From Papio anubis (Eukaryota; Chordata; Mammalia; Primates; Cercopithecidae): DNA of 64,000 nt. Numbering within the stretch: position 1 is the first letter of the stretch; every line of letters starts with the position of its first letter. The stretch spans positions 2,346,538 to 2,410,537 of the forward strand of contig NC_044981.1 of NCBI RefSeq assembly GCF_008728515.1, given 5' to 3'. The position numbers and the translations under genes were made by a program. Shown one piece after another: positions 12,272 through 23,714 of this stretch. The notes beneath the pieces were generated by a model, which saw only the letters and a program-made list of their open reading frames with translations, searched no databases and had not been told where the DNA came from.

Positions 12272-12273
<2 letters not shown>
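12049..12273 (+). mobile_element. Alu trimer, right part
   Basis: The sequence re-enters Alu at 'gcaacagagcaagaccctg', the end of a left-type monomer. It is followed by a second A-rich linker (about 12078-12110) and a complete right monomer ending near 12270. Joined across the LTR, the element has three monomers and two linkers instead of the usual two and one. Confidence 0.8.

Positions 12274-12274
<1 letters not shown>

Positions 12275-12306
<32 letters not shown>
12275..12306. repeat. (GA)n microsatellite
   Basis: GA run of about 16 units grown out of the Alu 3' tail. Confidence 0.95.
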
Positions 12307-12308
<2 letters not shown>

Positions 12309-12771
12309 CTTTTTTCTACTTCCTATCACTGTATGTAGTAACTATGTGTTGGGTGGGTTCTTGAGGATGAACCCAGGGTTGTCCAGGAAAAATCAAAATG
12401 TCCCTGGGAAATTGCAGGCTAATAATGTCCCCAGGGCACCTTTGTAAACATGTATGTGAGCAAGCATTGAGTTAAGAGACGGAGATTTGGGTTGGAATTC
12501 TGGTCTTTAAGACCTCAGTTTTTATATCTCTCAAACAAGTATAATTTGCTTTGCTCTTGTGATTTGTAAGATTAAATTGCATCTATATAAACAAAAGTGC
12601 TTATAAAAGTGTGATTCATTCCATAGGTAAAAAAGAAATACCTGTGTCCATTTCTCATTTGGTGGTGTTCTCTTAGGAAGCCGTCACTTCTTCAAGAATT
12701 TCTCAGGATACATGAAGAAAGAGTGACTGAAATAACTTTTTGATAATTGCCAAGCATTCAGGGGATGAATG
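12307..12771. other. Unassigned DNA
   Basis: No repeat or coding signal recognised. Confidence 0.4.
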
Positions 12772-13103
12772 TTTTGTTTTTTTAGATATATTATCTCACT
12801 CTGTCACCCAGGCTGAGGTCAGTGGTACAATCATAGCTCACTGCAGTGTTGAATTCCTGGGCTCAAGTGGGCTCAAGTGATCCTCCCACCTCGGCCTCCT
12901 CAGTGCCTGGGACTACAGGCACGTGCCACCAAGCCCAGCTAGTTGTTTTTTCTTTTCTTTCTTCTTCTTCTTTTTTTTTTTTTTTGTAGAGATGAGGTCT
13001 TACTATGTTGCCAGACTGCTCTCAAACTCCTGGCCTCTAGTGGTCCTCCGGCTTCTGTCTTCCAAAGTGCTGGGATTACAGGTGTGAGCCACCAGGCCTG
13101 GCC
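12772..13103 (-). mobile_element. Alu (J-type) with expanded central T-rich linker
   Basis: Antisense Alu dimer. The central linker (about 12943-12985) has grown into a T/CTT-rich run of over 40 bp, and one 'gggctcaagt' step near 12855-12875 is tandemly duplicated. The terminal T run on the left is short. High divergence fits AluJ. Confidence 0.9.
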
Positions 13104-13675
13104 TGAAAGGTGGGTTTTAGATGTCAGGTACTACTGCTGTTGCCTACAGTGATTGACGTCTTAAGCTGCCACAATTCAAAAGCAAGACAGCGAGTCCTGG
13201 GCGAGCCATTCAGAGTTCTGGAGCAGAGGGAAAATGAAAGTCATTCCCTTTCACTGGTGTAACTTTCCTTCCCAATGGCCGCCAAGACAACTCCCATTGG
13301 GGTGATTGAGGGGAGCACTTAAAGAAGGCATCACCAGGTCTAGTTTCTCCATAAAACGTCCCTGCTGTAAAGTTAGCTGTACGTCTCTCAAACTAGCCAC
13401 TTTGAATGGCTCTGTCATTAGGAAAGAATTTAGTGGCCTTACATTAATATAAGCTAATGGTTTCTGGAGGATTTTTCAGCAGCAAATAATAAGTTTAAGC
13501 AGCCTCCTGAGAAGGTTGAATGACGTACAAGCTCTAAAGCACCTGAGAGCAGTATGTCTGCCCTCTCCAGGAGCAAAATGTTGGTTATTGAGCTTAGTTA
13601 ATTTGCCTGAAAGCCTCTAGCTCCGACCTTGTATCTGTATTTGACCCTCCTATTTATTTCTCCCATCTCCATGGG
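13104..13675. other. Unassigned DNA
   Basis: No repeat or coding signal recognised. Confidence 0.4.
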
Positions 13676-13691
13676 TGACTCTTTTGTTCTT

Positions 13692-13909
13692 TTTTTTTTT
13701 TTTTCTTTTTCTTTTCGAGACAGAGTCTCACTCTGTCACCAGGCTGGAGTGCAGTGGCGCGATCTCGGCTCACTGCAACCTCCACCTCCCGAGTTCAAGC
13801 GATTCTCCTACCTCAGCCTCCTGGGTAACTGAGACTACAGGCACGTGCCACCACGCCCAGCTAATTTTTGTATATTTAGTAGAGACGGGGTTTCACCATG
13901 TTGGCCAGG
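13692..13909 (-). mobile_element. Alu (S-type), 5'-truncated
   Basis: Antisense Alu lacking about the first 85 bases of the left monomer. It is flanked by a 16-bp target-site duplication at 13676-13691 and 13910-13925 (TGACTCTTTTGTTCTT versus TGGCTCTTTTGTTCTT), so the truncation happened during insertion and not by later deletion. Confidence 0.95.
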
Positions 13910-14175
13910 TGGCTCTTTTGTTCTTATCTTACGGTGTCTACTGTAGAAAATGCCTTTGGGTGTGTGTTTCTACATGTAAAGAAATTGACACATTGATCTT
14001 CATGAATGCATGGTAGAGAAAAGTAGGTGACATCAAGTCACAATGCAGTGCCTTGAAGTGTGTAGGAATACTTCGGTGGACCTGAAAGACTGCCAGTTAA
14101 CACTTTTCCTGACACTAACTTTTCGTAGTTCTACACCAATGACATGAGAACAAACCATAATCTGATACATGATGC

Positions 14176-14560
14176 ATACATAACACACATAACATAAAAT
14201 TAACTGTTTTAACCTTTCTTTTTTTTCTTTTCTTTTTTTTTTTTTTTGAGAAATGGGGTCTTGCTCTATTGCCCAATCTGGAGTGCAGTAGCATGATCAT
14301 AGCTCAGAACGGCCTTGAATTGCTAGGGCTCAAGCCATCCTCCCAACTCAGGCTCTCAAAGTGTTGGAATTACAGGCAGGAGCCACCGTGTCTGGTGGCC
14401 TGTTTTAACCATTTTTTAAGTTAACCTTTTTAAGCTCTGAGGCATTAAGTACATTCACACTGTTGTGCAACCATCACCATCATTTATCTTTAGAACTTTC
14501 TCACCTTCCTCAACTGAAACTGTGCCCATTAAGCAGCTTTCATTTTTATTGGAAAACAGG
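14176..14560 (-). mobile_element. Old L1 (L1M) fragment, interrupted
   Basis: Antisense L1 3' region, recognised by 'cataaaattaactgtttt', 'gcattaagtacattcacac' and 'gttgtgcaaccatcaccat'. It is split by an Alu monomer at 14215-14399. Confidence 0.75.
14215..14399 (-). mobile_element. Alu monomer-like element (FAM/FRAM type or deleted AluJ)
   Basis: About 185 bp including the T run, with only one monomer's worth of Alu sequence. The right-monomer start passes directly into a left-monomer end ('tctcaaagtgttggaattac'). It is bordered by perfect 11-bp duplications CTGTTTTAACC at 14204-14214 and 14400-14410, so the monomer inserted as a unit into the L1M piece. Confidence 0.7.
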
Positions 14561-15667
14561 CAGGTTGCTAAGGATGACTGTCCACCGTGGCACACTGACG
14601 CGCACGGACAATGCTCTCGGAGGAATGCCATTCTGGGTTGTGTCTCCACGGGAAGGGAGTCATCAAAGCAGACTCTTTGGGGTCTCCCAGAATGATGGGG
14701 AGTTCAGATTAGTACCCCAGCCATGGGGAGGGCCTGCAGTAACACCATGAAGGAGGGCAGCTGGACGCCCCCAGCAGTGCTGCAGCTTCATTTCCTGCGT
14801 GCTGCCGGCTTAGCAGCCCCTGGTGGGAGTGTGGGAATACACCCAGCTCCTGCCTGCGGTTCACACGCTGACCCTTCAAAAAAAATACCATCTGAAAATT
14901 TGGCTATTGCCAAATTGCCCCAAAGAAATGATCTTTGAGCAAAGGGAAAAGTATTTGTCACTCCTAGCCTGATGAGTTTTCTCCAAAGCAAACAGATGTG
15001 CCCTTCCAAAAATAACCGTTCTGCCCATTGGGTCATAACTGTTTACATTCGGTCAGAGCCATAAAGAGCCAGGATTTAGGCCAGCAACACTGCGAAGAGG
15101 GCATCTCCTGGATGAAGGCTCTTGTTCTGCTCTCTGGAAAAGGCTTTCGGGAGAAAAGGCGGAGCCTCCCAGAGAGGGAGAAGGAAACAAGAGAGAGCAA
15201 GGGCAGGAGGGATTGGAGGAGTGTGGTGGGTGCGGTGCCTTGGGCTGGGTCAGTGCACCCTGCTGCAGGCCTGGCCCTGGTACTTCGGAGGGCGGCCCCC
15301 GGTTGCTGTGGGCCTGCTGGCATTGTTGGGGAGGAGGGCGGGCGGCAAGACTGGGGTGTTTCTGGGGAGTTGATGGCATTTAGGAATTATTTTCTGAAAC
15401 ATAACTCTAAAGTCTCATGTTTTCATGATCTGAAATTGCCTTGGGAGCCTTTTAGGCTTACTGGAGTCCCGGGGGCGCTTCGCGGACCTCCCGTGGAAGT
15501 TGTGGTGAGCAGGCGGAATGTTGACCCAGGAGCAGAAGCCACCAGGGGCAGTCATGACCACCCGCAGGCCAGCAGCATTGAGAAACAGCCCTCCTGAGGG
15601 GCAGCGCTCACACGGCCTGGAGGGAGTCTGGGGAAGAAAAGAAGGAGAAAGGACAAAGGCAATAGCG
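14561..15667. other. Unassigned DNA with a GC-rich patch
   Basis: The section 15130-15570 is GC-rich and supports overlapping open frames on both strands (up to 189 codons at 15028-15597). CpG density is low to moderate and there is no TATA, splice or domain evidence, so I do not call a promoter or gene. Confidence 0.4.
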
Positions 15668-15850
15668 TGAGGGAAAGCCTGCTGCATGCCAGGCACCTGG
15701 CTGTATCTTCAGGTCTTCAGAGATCACGTGACTTTAAGGAAAGGGTGGCTCTGAGAGCTTCAGTAACTTGTTGAAGGTCACGTGGGGTATGCGTGTGTGC
15801 AAGTGCCGGTCTGCATATGCCCCCAGTCACAGGGTGCTCCAAAGGCGCGT
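15668..15850 (-). mobile_element. MIR SINE
   Basis: Antisense MIR: 'gcatgccaggcacctggctg' at the left, then the core with 'agcttcagtaacttgttgaa' and 'aggtcac'. Confidence 0.65.
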
Positions 15851-16009
15851 CAGGCCTCCCGACTCCTTCCAGCTAGAAGGAATGCTGACAATCAAAATAG
15901 TTCAGATAGTTTCAAGAAGAAGCAGACATTCAGAAAACCACACAAAACTTTTTTTTGAAAGTCTTAGCAATAGTTTGCATTCATGTAGTAATAAAATGAT
16001 TGATTTTAT

Positions 16010-16215
16010 GTGTACATCCAAGAGAGTTTACATAGATATGCAGTATTTAAAAAACCGTCCTATGAAGTCAGGCGCTAATATTCCCATTTTACAGATGAAG
16101 ACACTGAGATTCAAAGAGATGAAGTGACTTCCCTTTAGGTTCATAAATGAAGAAAGAGGAAGACCTAGTTCTAGAACCAGATCTTCCCATAGTTAAATTC
16201 TTTCTGTAACAACCC
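16010..16215 (-). mobile_element. MIR SINE
   Basis: Antisense MIR with a well-kept core: 'cccattttacagatgaagac', 'actgagattcaaagagatga' and 'agttctagaaccagatct'. Second MIR in the same orientation within 350 bp, but a separate insertion because both contain the same core. Confidence 0.75.
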
Positions 16216-17282
16216 ATTTTCTTTGAGCAGATCAATGTAATGCATTTTAAATTTAGATTGATCAAAAGGTAACTGTCAGTTAAATCATAGTTTTGTTGGT
16301 CTGAAAGCCTTTTTAAAATTTTTTTTTGTTAAAAACATATAAAACAATGATTACCTGATAAACTTAGATTTTGAAATGCCAGGCTCTTTCCAGACTAACG
16401 TCTGTGTGAGTCTTGGATCCTCTGAATGACTTTTGCAGTGTTAAATATATAAAACACAACACTGAGTTTCAATACGGAAGGGGAAGGATGGTTAAGAAAA
16501 TTTGGAAGAGTTAGGCAAGAGTGTAGAAAACTGTCTGTTTATTGGAAAAAAAAAAGACTAAGTTTTATGCTATCCAATAAATATTGTATTTCTTTTAGTC
16601 ATTTTCTCTTGTCCGACCTGTGCAAAGTACCCAAAGAGGGAAGAGAAGTTGTCTGAATGGAGCGCACCTCAAGGTCCTGGGGGAATTCAGCAACAGACTG
16701 TGCAAGAAATCCACATACTGGAACTTTTGCTAAACTGAAGAACTTTAATTGCTGGTTCCCAACCAGGAAGGAAGAAAATGATTTTGATGTGTGAAATGTA
16801 GAGTCAAATAGATTTCCTAGAAGAATTTCAACTGTGGAATGAAGGACCTGTGGGAGTTGTGATGAAGCGTCAAGCCTGGAGGGGAGAGAAGGGGGGAGGA
16901 ACGGTGTCAAAGAGTGATTGATAACAGAAGTGTCCAGATGTTTTTATTATTTACGTTTCACTCCCAGTGCTGTATTTGTAAATACTAGTAAGGTTAGTAA
17001 CAGGACTTACAAAAGACACTTAACCTCTGTCAGGTTATGTGACTGATCCATGGCTACCTCTGGCCTGGACTCCCCTCCTAGACTGGGGCCTGTGTACCCC
17101 ACTGCCCACTTCACATTTCCTCTGAGATACACAGAGCAGCTCAATTTCCATATTTCCAAAACCACGATTGGGGTTTCCCATGGAAGCTGGTGCATGTCCA
17201 GCTCATTCTGTCTCTGAAGCTCAGGACCCCCAGCTCCAGAGGGCAAAAGTGAGCAACCTCCTCCCTTCTCCTCCTAGCTCCC
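16216..17282. other. Unassigned DNA
   Basis: About 1.1 kb without a repeat or coding signal I can identify, apart from short A/T runs near 16318 and 16545. Confidence 0.4.
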
Positions 17283-17340
17283 GCCTCGTCTTCACTCACT
17301 CCTTAACCCTCCTCAACCCTCCTCATCCCTCCTTATCCCT
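17283..17340 (+). repeat. CCTCA(A/T)C pyrimidine repeat, left flank
   Basis: Degenerate CCCTCCTCATC-type repeat, the same motif as the tract at 17775-18025 on the other side of the ATC array. Confidence 0.8.
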
Positions 17341-17780
17341 CATCATCGGCATCATCATGCATCATCATGCATTGTTGATCATCATCGCTTCATCATCGTC
17401 ATCGCGCATCATCATCATGGCATTGTACGATAATAATCATCGCCATCATCGTCATCATCATCGTCATGTTTTCATCATGATCGTCATCATCATGCATTTC
17501 ATCGTTTTCATCATCAGCATCGTCATCATTGTTTTCTGTTTATCAGTCAGATCATCTGCACATCGTCTCATCATCACGGCACATCATGGCATCCATCGAT
17601 CATCATCGTCCGTCATCGTCATCATCGGCGTGCCATCGTCATCATCGCATCGTCATCATCATGTTGATCATCGCATCATCGCGCATCATCGATCATATCA
17701 TCGTCATCATGGTTTTATTAGTCTCGACAAACATCTCATCGGCACATCATCGTCACGTCATCGTCATCATCGCTCATCTC
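17338..17780 (+). repeat. Degenerate CpG-rich ATC/TCG trinucleotide array
   Basis: About 440 bp dominated by CATCATC and CATCGTC steps with frequent single-base slips. I count roughly 34 CpGs by eye, very dense against the surrounding AT-rich DNA. Because the unit is about 3 bp, frames translate as Ser-, His- or Ile-rich runs without stops. This gives a 336-codon open frame (17168-18178) and a second 181-codon frame (17529-18074). I consider both non-coding. Confidence 0.9.
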
Positions 17781-18025
17781 TCCTCATCTCTTCCTCACCC
17801 CTCCTCACCCTTCCTCATCCCCTCCTCATCCCTCTATACCCCTCCTCATCTTGTCTTTACCCCTCCTCACCCCTCCTCATCCACTCCTCATCTCCTCCCC
17901 ACCCCTCCTCACCCCTCCTCATCTCTTCCTTATCCCTCTTCACCGTTCCTTACCTTCCCCTCATCCTTCCTCCTCACTCTCAATGCTCCTCACTCCCTCG
18001 TCACCCCACATTCCCAGCACCCTCC
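17775..18025 (+). repeat. CCTCAYC pyrimidine-rich tandem repeat
   Basis: Degenerate repeat of 10-12-bp CCCCTCCTCAY units, almost purely pyrimidine on the plus strand. Mirror-type polypyrimidine DNA like this can in principle form triplex (H-DNA). Confidence 0.85.
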
Positions 18026-18089
18026 TTCCCCAGTCCAGACACCATCAGGGTCTTTGTCTTGGACCAGTGTGTAGCCTTTAGTCAGCTCT

Positions 18090-18740
18090 GCCAAACCCTC
18101 TGCTGCCCATTCCAAATGAGTTCTGACTCTGCAGCCAGATTAATCTTGATAAAAATGAAACTTGCAACACATCAATAGATTGTGCTAATTATTTCACAAT
18201 GTATACATATATCATAACATTACGTGATATACCAAAAGCATATACAATTTTTATTTGTCAGTTATACCTCAATAAAGTTGGGGAAAAGCACAAAAAGCCA
18301 TCCACAGCTTTCTCCTGTCCTTAGGAGAATGCGCTGTTCACATGGTGTCCGAGATCCTGGCAGAGGTGGCCCTGCCAGTGCCTTGAGCACCCCCTCAGCC
18401 CTGCTGCTCCCAGCCTCAGCAGGCCCTTGCCCTCACCATGCAGCTCTGCCACCCACTCTCTGACATGCCCCGTCTTACATGTTGGTCTCCCTGCCTGGAC
18501 AGACACGTCTTCCTGGCTCTGCTGAGCTAACTCCCACCTACCTCTCCTTGCCCTTCAGACTGCTGCTGGGTCCTGACGTCCCCGTGGGGCGGCACCCCCT
18601 GTTGGAAGAGCCTGGAACTCCCAGTGCTTCTGCTTGGAAGCCCTTTTCAGAATCCTAATTTAACTCCCGTTCGTGACTATTGAATGATTGTGTCTGCCTC
18701 TCTGGACTGGAAGCCCCACACGGGCAGAGACCGTTTCTGG
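18090..18740 (+). mobile_element. L2 LINE 3' region, interrupted
   Basis: L2 matches on both sides of an L1 tail: 'gcagccagattaatcttg' before it, 'ccatccacagctttctcc', the 'cctgtccttaggagaa' block and 'ctggactggaagcccc' near 18705 after it. The order fits an ancient sense-oriented L2 3' end. Confidence 0.65.
18178..18286 (+). mobile_element. L1 3' end fragment inside L2
   Basis: Severely 5'-truncated L1 (L1M type): 'cacaatgtatacatatatca' through 'cctcaataaagttgggg' and a short A-rich tail. It sits between two collinear L2 segments, so it is the younger of the two. Confidence 0.8.
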
Positions 18741-21735
18741 CTTTGCCTTCCATATTTTTGAATTGAAAGAATCAATAATAAGTGAAATCTTAACTGAGCA
18801 GGAAATTTCTGATAGCGTTTTTGTGGCTGCCATTCCTATGGAAAGCCCTACCGTTCAGTCCTGGAGCATAACTAAGTTATGCTAATTTAGACAAGATAAG
18901 AAATAGAGAAGTGGTCATGGTAAGAACAGCCATGGAAGTGCAAACCTAGAAGATTATGGTAAAAAAACTCACTCTGGCAAAAATGAATCTGTAATATCAT
19001 TAATAACGTTTGATTCTGCGTGAATTAAGTCTGGAAACACTTAGCCAGACCTCTTAGTTTCCTCTTTCTCCTCATTCTGACGAGAAGGCAAAGACAGGGT
19101 TGCTTTCTGCACATGACAACTTCCTAATTTTCTAGTGATTTACCCCCCTTTCTTACTTTTTCTGTTATCCTGGAGTTTTGGCTATCTCTGTACAATTAGA
19201 CATGACTTTGGAGTTCTCAGAGGAAGAATCCTCACATATTTGGAGAATGTGGGGTTTGAGAAGAACTTTGAATGGTGTCCAGCTTTGAAAGATCTTGGAA
19301 AACTTCGCAGCCATCTCAGCTTGCTTGTCGTGATTTCTGTGGATTTTCACTTCAGTCTTTCAACGTACTCATCTGAAATTTTGTGGAGAAATTTAGTGTT
19401 AACCAATTGATCAGCAATTCGATGGTTTTATCAGCTTGCTAAAGTTGAAAGTTAATCTCTATCCAGGGAGGTTTACTAAGTGGAAGTTTGAGTTTGGGCT
19501 AAGGCTCCCTGTTCTGTGAGTGTTTGCCTGTGTGCATCCTATTCTGTGTCTGCATTATCGTTCTGAAGTTGCATGAAACTTACAAAGGCAACGGAAACAA
19601 GAAGTGATTACGTATCCATGGGAACTTGGGGATACTGTAAATCAGCCCCCCTGGCTCTGAGGACTGACATGACATCTTGGCTTTTAGATTTTAGGAACAT
19701 AACTCAGTCCCAGTGCTGGGTTCATCTACGTGGCTTCTTCCCAGAAGAGCCTGAAAAACGCCCTGAGAGTTTTCAGAGTACAGCTTATTAAAATTCTTCA
19801 ATCATCTCAAGAAGGGAAACAGAACCTGAGTAAAACAAGTACGCCTGGTGTTTTATGCTAAACAATTATTATGAATTGGACTGCCATGGAGAACCATTTC
19901 AGGCTTTGGTCGAATTTAAGTCACATACTCATGGCCGTATAATAATAAGTATATTATGCTTAAGATACATGTCTGTGCATGCCCCATGTAACACAATATT
20001 AAGAAACTTGAGGCCGGCTTTCAACAGCTGAAGCAGAAGTTTCAACAATTTTCCTGTGAATTAGCATCATTCTGAATTAGCGGCTTGGTTAGACAGCCAA
20101 TTTGGACACTTCAGACCCCAAAGTGGTATCTTAGGTCTGATTTATTTGTTTTGGCCGCGCGTCTAGGTAACTCCCAGTCGCTAGACAATCATTCATGGGG
20201 AAAATGGCGAAATGCCCTTCTTGTGTGCATGTCTCCTTTCTGGGCCAGTATTTAAATATGAGTGGGTAAGACTTTGCCTTTCCTGTGATTGAAGGAATGA
20301 CTTCACAAGGTCTTACATTTTTACTTTTCATTCTTGAAGCCCAGACAGCAATGGAACCTCATGAGCCCTGGAAAGCCCCTGACGGCAATTGTGGGATGAC
20401 ATGTTTTAATTGACAAAAGAGCCCCTTGGCTAAATTCTCAGCTTTGTAGAACTTGTCAGAAGTGTTCAGTTTCAAGCCAAAAAGCTGCCAGAATGAGGGC
20501 CAATCATTAGTGACAGAAAGATTAGGAGAGCAGACATCAGCTGGCTGTTCACCAGCACATAATGAGACAAAATGCTGAGAGTCAACTAAGGGCAGTTGAC
20601 CCACAGCCAGTACTTCATAGGAGGGGACCTCAATGCCAAATGCCTACCACCTCGCCCTGGCATTTTAACACGCATAGCAACGATTTGTCTGTGCCTCATG
20701 ATACAAAAAGTATGATGCTCTGAGTGTATTCCTAACTCAATTTTTTTTTTCTTTGTTGCACATTTACACTGTTTCAGGCACAGGGGAAGATGAAAGAGTG
20801 AAAAAAAAAAAAGGCAAGTGAATACACTACCCAAGTTATTTACTGAGCAAACACTGCAGAGTGGATCCTACATATTCCAGTGGTCAACACCCACACACAG
20901 TGGACCCCATATAATCTGTTGTGGATTGTTTTCCAGGCAGTGAATTATCTCTAAGAAAAGTTTTTGCATTTCTTAGTTATACACGAGGCTGATGGATGAC
21001 TTAACAAAAATCAGTGTGGAGACATCTGTGAATGGATCTGAAGATAATTCTGCCCTTGCCTTGGTCATTGTGGTTTTTGACTTGTTCTTGGCAACTGAAG
21101 ATGGTTGTTCTTAGCTTTACGATAGCTACAGGTGGAGTGGGGAACTTTTTTTTCCATTTGCTTCCTGGCAGCACCCCTTTCATGGTACCAAGTCAGAAGA
21201 GCAAGGTGCATGGAGGAACTGAACTCCAGTTGATCAGTCTTGAGATTTACTGTTTGTTGTGATTTCCTAGAAAAGGAGTTGGAATTTGGCTAAGAAACTT
21301 ACTGAATATTTTTATTTTCCCCTGAACTGTGGAATCCCCATAAATGTAAACAGTGACAGGAGAAATAATTACTACATGAGTATTTGCACCTTCCTACTCC
21401 CACTCAGTGAAGGGCATCTGTCTTAACCTGCTTCACTTCTGAGTCTTTACTGGACAGAGATTATGTGAGGAGATAGTGGTGAAGATAGAGAATCCAGGAA
21501 GAGTTGATTGATTTCCAGAAAGTTACAGGTGAAAATAAAGGGATGGATGGACAGGGAGAAGGGTGAGCATCAGCTCAGACTGACTTGAAGGAGTATTTTG
21601 CGGAAAAGGAGGAGGGAAGATTGAGGGGAAGTTGACATGCAATTGGGACTTTCAAAGAAAGAGAACGATGGGGAATAACATTTTCCTTAGTCCTTTATGA
21701 GTTTTTATTTGTTTATTTTTTATTTTATTTTACTT
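18741..21735. other. Long stretch without recognised repeats
   Basis: About 3 kb, the longest block here in which I recognise neither interspersed repeats nor genes. Short T and A runs occur at 20738-20752 and 20802-20813. Open frames are short and unremarkable. Repeat depletion of this kind is seen both in conserved non-coding DNA and by chance; sequence alone cannot decide. Confidence 0.4.
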
Positions 21736-21820
21736 ATTTTTGTAGAGATGGCATCTCGCTACGTTGCCCAGACTGATCTCAAACTCCTGGCCCCAAGCGA
21801 TCCTCTCGTGTTGGCCTCCC
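21736..21820 (-). mobile_element. Alu left-monomer fragment
   Basis: About 85 bp of antisense Alu: 'tgtagagatggcatctcgct', 'aaactcctggccccaagc', 'gttggcctccca'. Truncated at both ends or a 5'-truncated monomer with the A/T-rich stretch 21700-21740 as its tail. Confidence 0.75.
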
Positions 21821-23518
21821 ACATTTTATTCATTTTTAATTAATAGAATCCTCCTCTGCATTTCTAAGGGACTCCAATAAAATCTGTTTTAATTGTTTTT
21901 CCAAGTAACATTGTGGATGACAGTGTTTCTTTGTATTTACGTCTTACTAAGAATGAGTGGCAAAGTGTCTGGGTTTATGTGGTGACCTACGTAATGGAAG
22001 CCATGCCCAAAGGATGCTGAATATTAGTGTGAGGAGGGGCGGCTGTGTCAGAGGCCCACATGTCCAGAAGCTTGTGTGGCGCTTGTGATGCTTGGGTTTG
22101 ATGCGTGGGTCATAGATATCCAAGTATCCCAGCTCTGTGCCCACTAAATCACAAGGGTCAAGGTTCCAGGAAGAGCTGGAATGAATGATTAAACTGCACA
22201 CACAAATACTAGCAGATCCACTTGTGCATGTTTCCAATAGGTACATTCCTTGAAATAAAATGGTTTGTTTTAAACCTTGTGTGTAAGTAAGGTGGGGCAA
22301 GAACTTTAAAGCCAAAAAAATACCATTTTCTATTTTCTAAAAAGCTGCTATTTTCAAAAACAAAAGAGGGCAGAATAATCATCTCAAAGTGAAACAGTCA
22401 GTGCTTGGTGATTTTCCATCTGTGTCATAGCAATTTTCACTAGCAATTTTTAAAAATCTCGTCCTAAGCAGAAAACAGGTTTGGCCATGAAAGTTAACTC
22501 CCTCCCTGCTCGTGATTGAATGTGACTTCCAGATTTATAAGCTCACAGGCCACTCACATCGTGTTAGTTGTTGAAGCGGGGTGAGGTTTGGATTTGGAAG
22601 ATGTTTACAATATGTTTTAGGTTCTGTAATACGCAAGTGTCCAGTGAAATTCACCATGTGGACCCCAGAAGGCCACCACATGATACTTCTCCGCCTGCGC
22701 TCCGGTCGTTTGCCGCCTGAGTTACCAGCCGACCGTTGCCGCCTAGCTTGATGACAGAGGCTTAAACACTATCAGAATGACGTGGTAATGCCGAATCATC
22801 AGATGCTGAAAGACCTTTATCTGAAGTGTCCTACATACCAATGTTAAGTGAAATCATCCTTTCTGAAAGTTTAGCCGATTACAGGTTTTCATATGCCATG
22901 GGCAGGAAGCCAGCAGTTTGTGGGAACAGGAGAAAGGTACGGATCTGTATCTCCTCTATGTTTTCATGGAGTGTGAATTCATTCTGCTCAAATTATTTCA
23001 TTGAAACTTCCTCTAAGAACCCGGGGCTGGAGACTCGCGGCGATGTCTGCAGAATAACTTGGCTGTCCTAGTTTCCTGCATCTTCGAGACTCCTGGCCAT
23101 CAGTGCAGATGGGACTCCCCACCACTGTCACCAAGATATCCCGGGGCTCAGCATTTCATGTAGTTATTTCCGGACCCCAGGCATTCGGAGGCCCATATGG
23201 CTTTGGCTACCAGGTAGAGCCATCGACTGGGAATGCAGGGAGGTGGTTAGAAGTTGGGATGAAGAACGACCTGAGTTCCTCGTGTATACTCAGACTCACA
23301 GTTAATGTAACCCTAGGGCTAGCTCTTTGGCAACGATTTCCCTTGTTCTCTCTACAGCCCCTCCCAGGCTGCTGTATCATGCTCTCTGCAACAGTTTCTC
23401 TTCATTTCGAGCCTACTCTGTGTGTTTATTTTAATCAGATTCAGCACAAAAATGTTAAAGAGGGTAGAGGAGGAAAAGGAAGACACACTGGTTTGCTTCT
23501 AACATCCCTACCCCCCGC
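21821..23518. other. Unassigned DNA with a small CpG cluster
   Basis: About 1.7 kb with no repeat recognised. Eight CpGs fall within about 57 bp at 22688-22744, including two similar GTTTGCCGCCT / GTTGCCGCCT steps. It is too small to be a CpG island. Confidence 0.4.
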
Positions 23519-23551
<33 letters not shown>

Positions 23552-23561
23552 ACACACACAC
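23519..23561. repeat. (CA)n microsatellite
   Basis: CA run of about 21 units with one GA interruption. Confidence 0.97.
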
Positions 23562-23714
23562 TTGGTTTTCACGATCCCCTGTTTGTTTAGTTCTGTGGCG
23601 TTCCTCCTTTCCTCCTTCCTATTCAAATCTTTCAGCCCAATCAATTGCACAAATTAATGTGAATTAAAATAAAAAAATTTGAGAGCTGATCCAAGAACCC
23701 TGAATATCAGTTAG

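Noticed and set aside
15028..15597. 189-codon open frame and GC-rich patch as a possible exon or CpG-island promoter
   Set aside because: CpGs are not enriched relative to GC content by eye, antisense frames are equally open, and no splice or TATA context supports it.
17168..18178. 336-codon open frame, the longest in the window
   Set aside because: It runs through the ATC array and pyrimidine repeat, giving Ser/His/Ile-rich low complexity. Trinucleotide-type repeats lack stops for compositional reasons. No domain and no conserved start.
22688..22744. CpG cluster as a promoter CpG island
   Set aside because: Only about 57 bp and eight CpGs, far below island size, with no nearby first exon.
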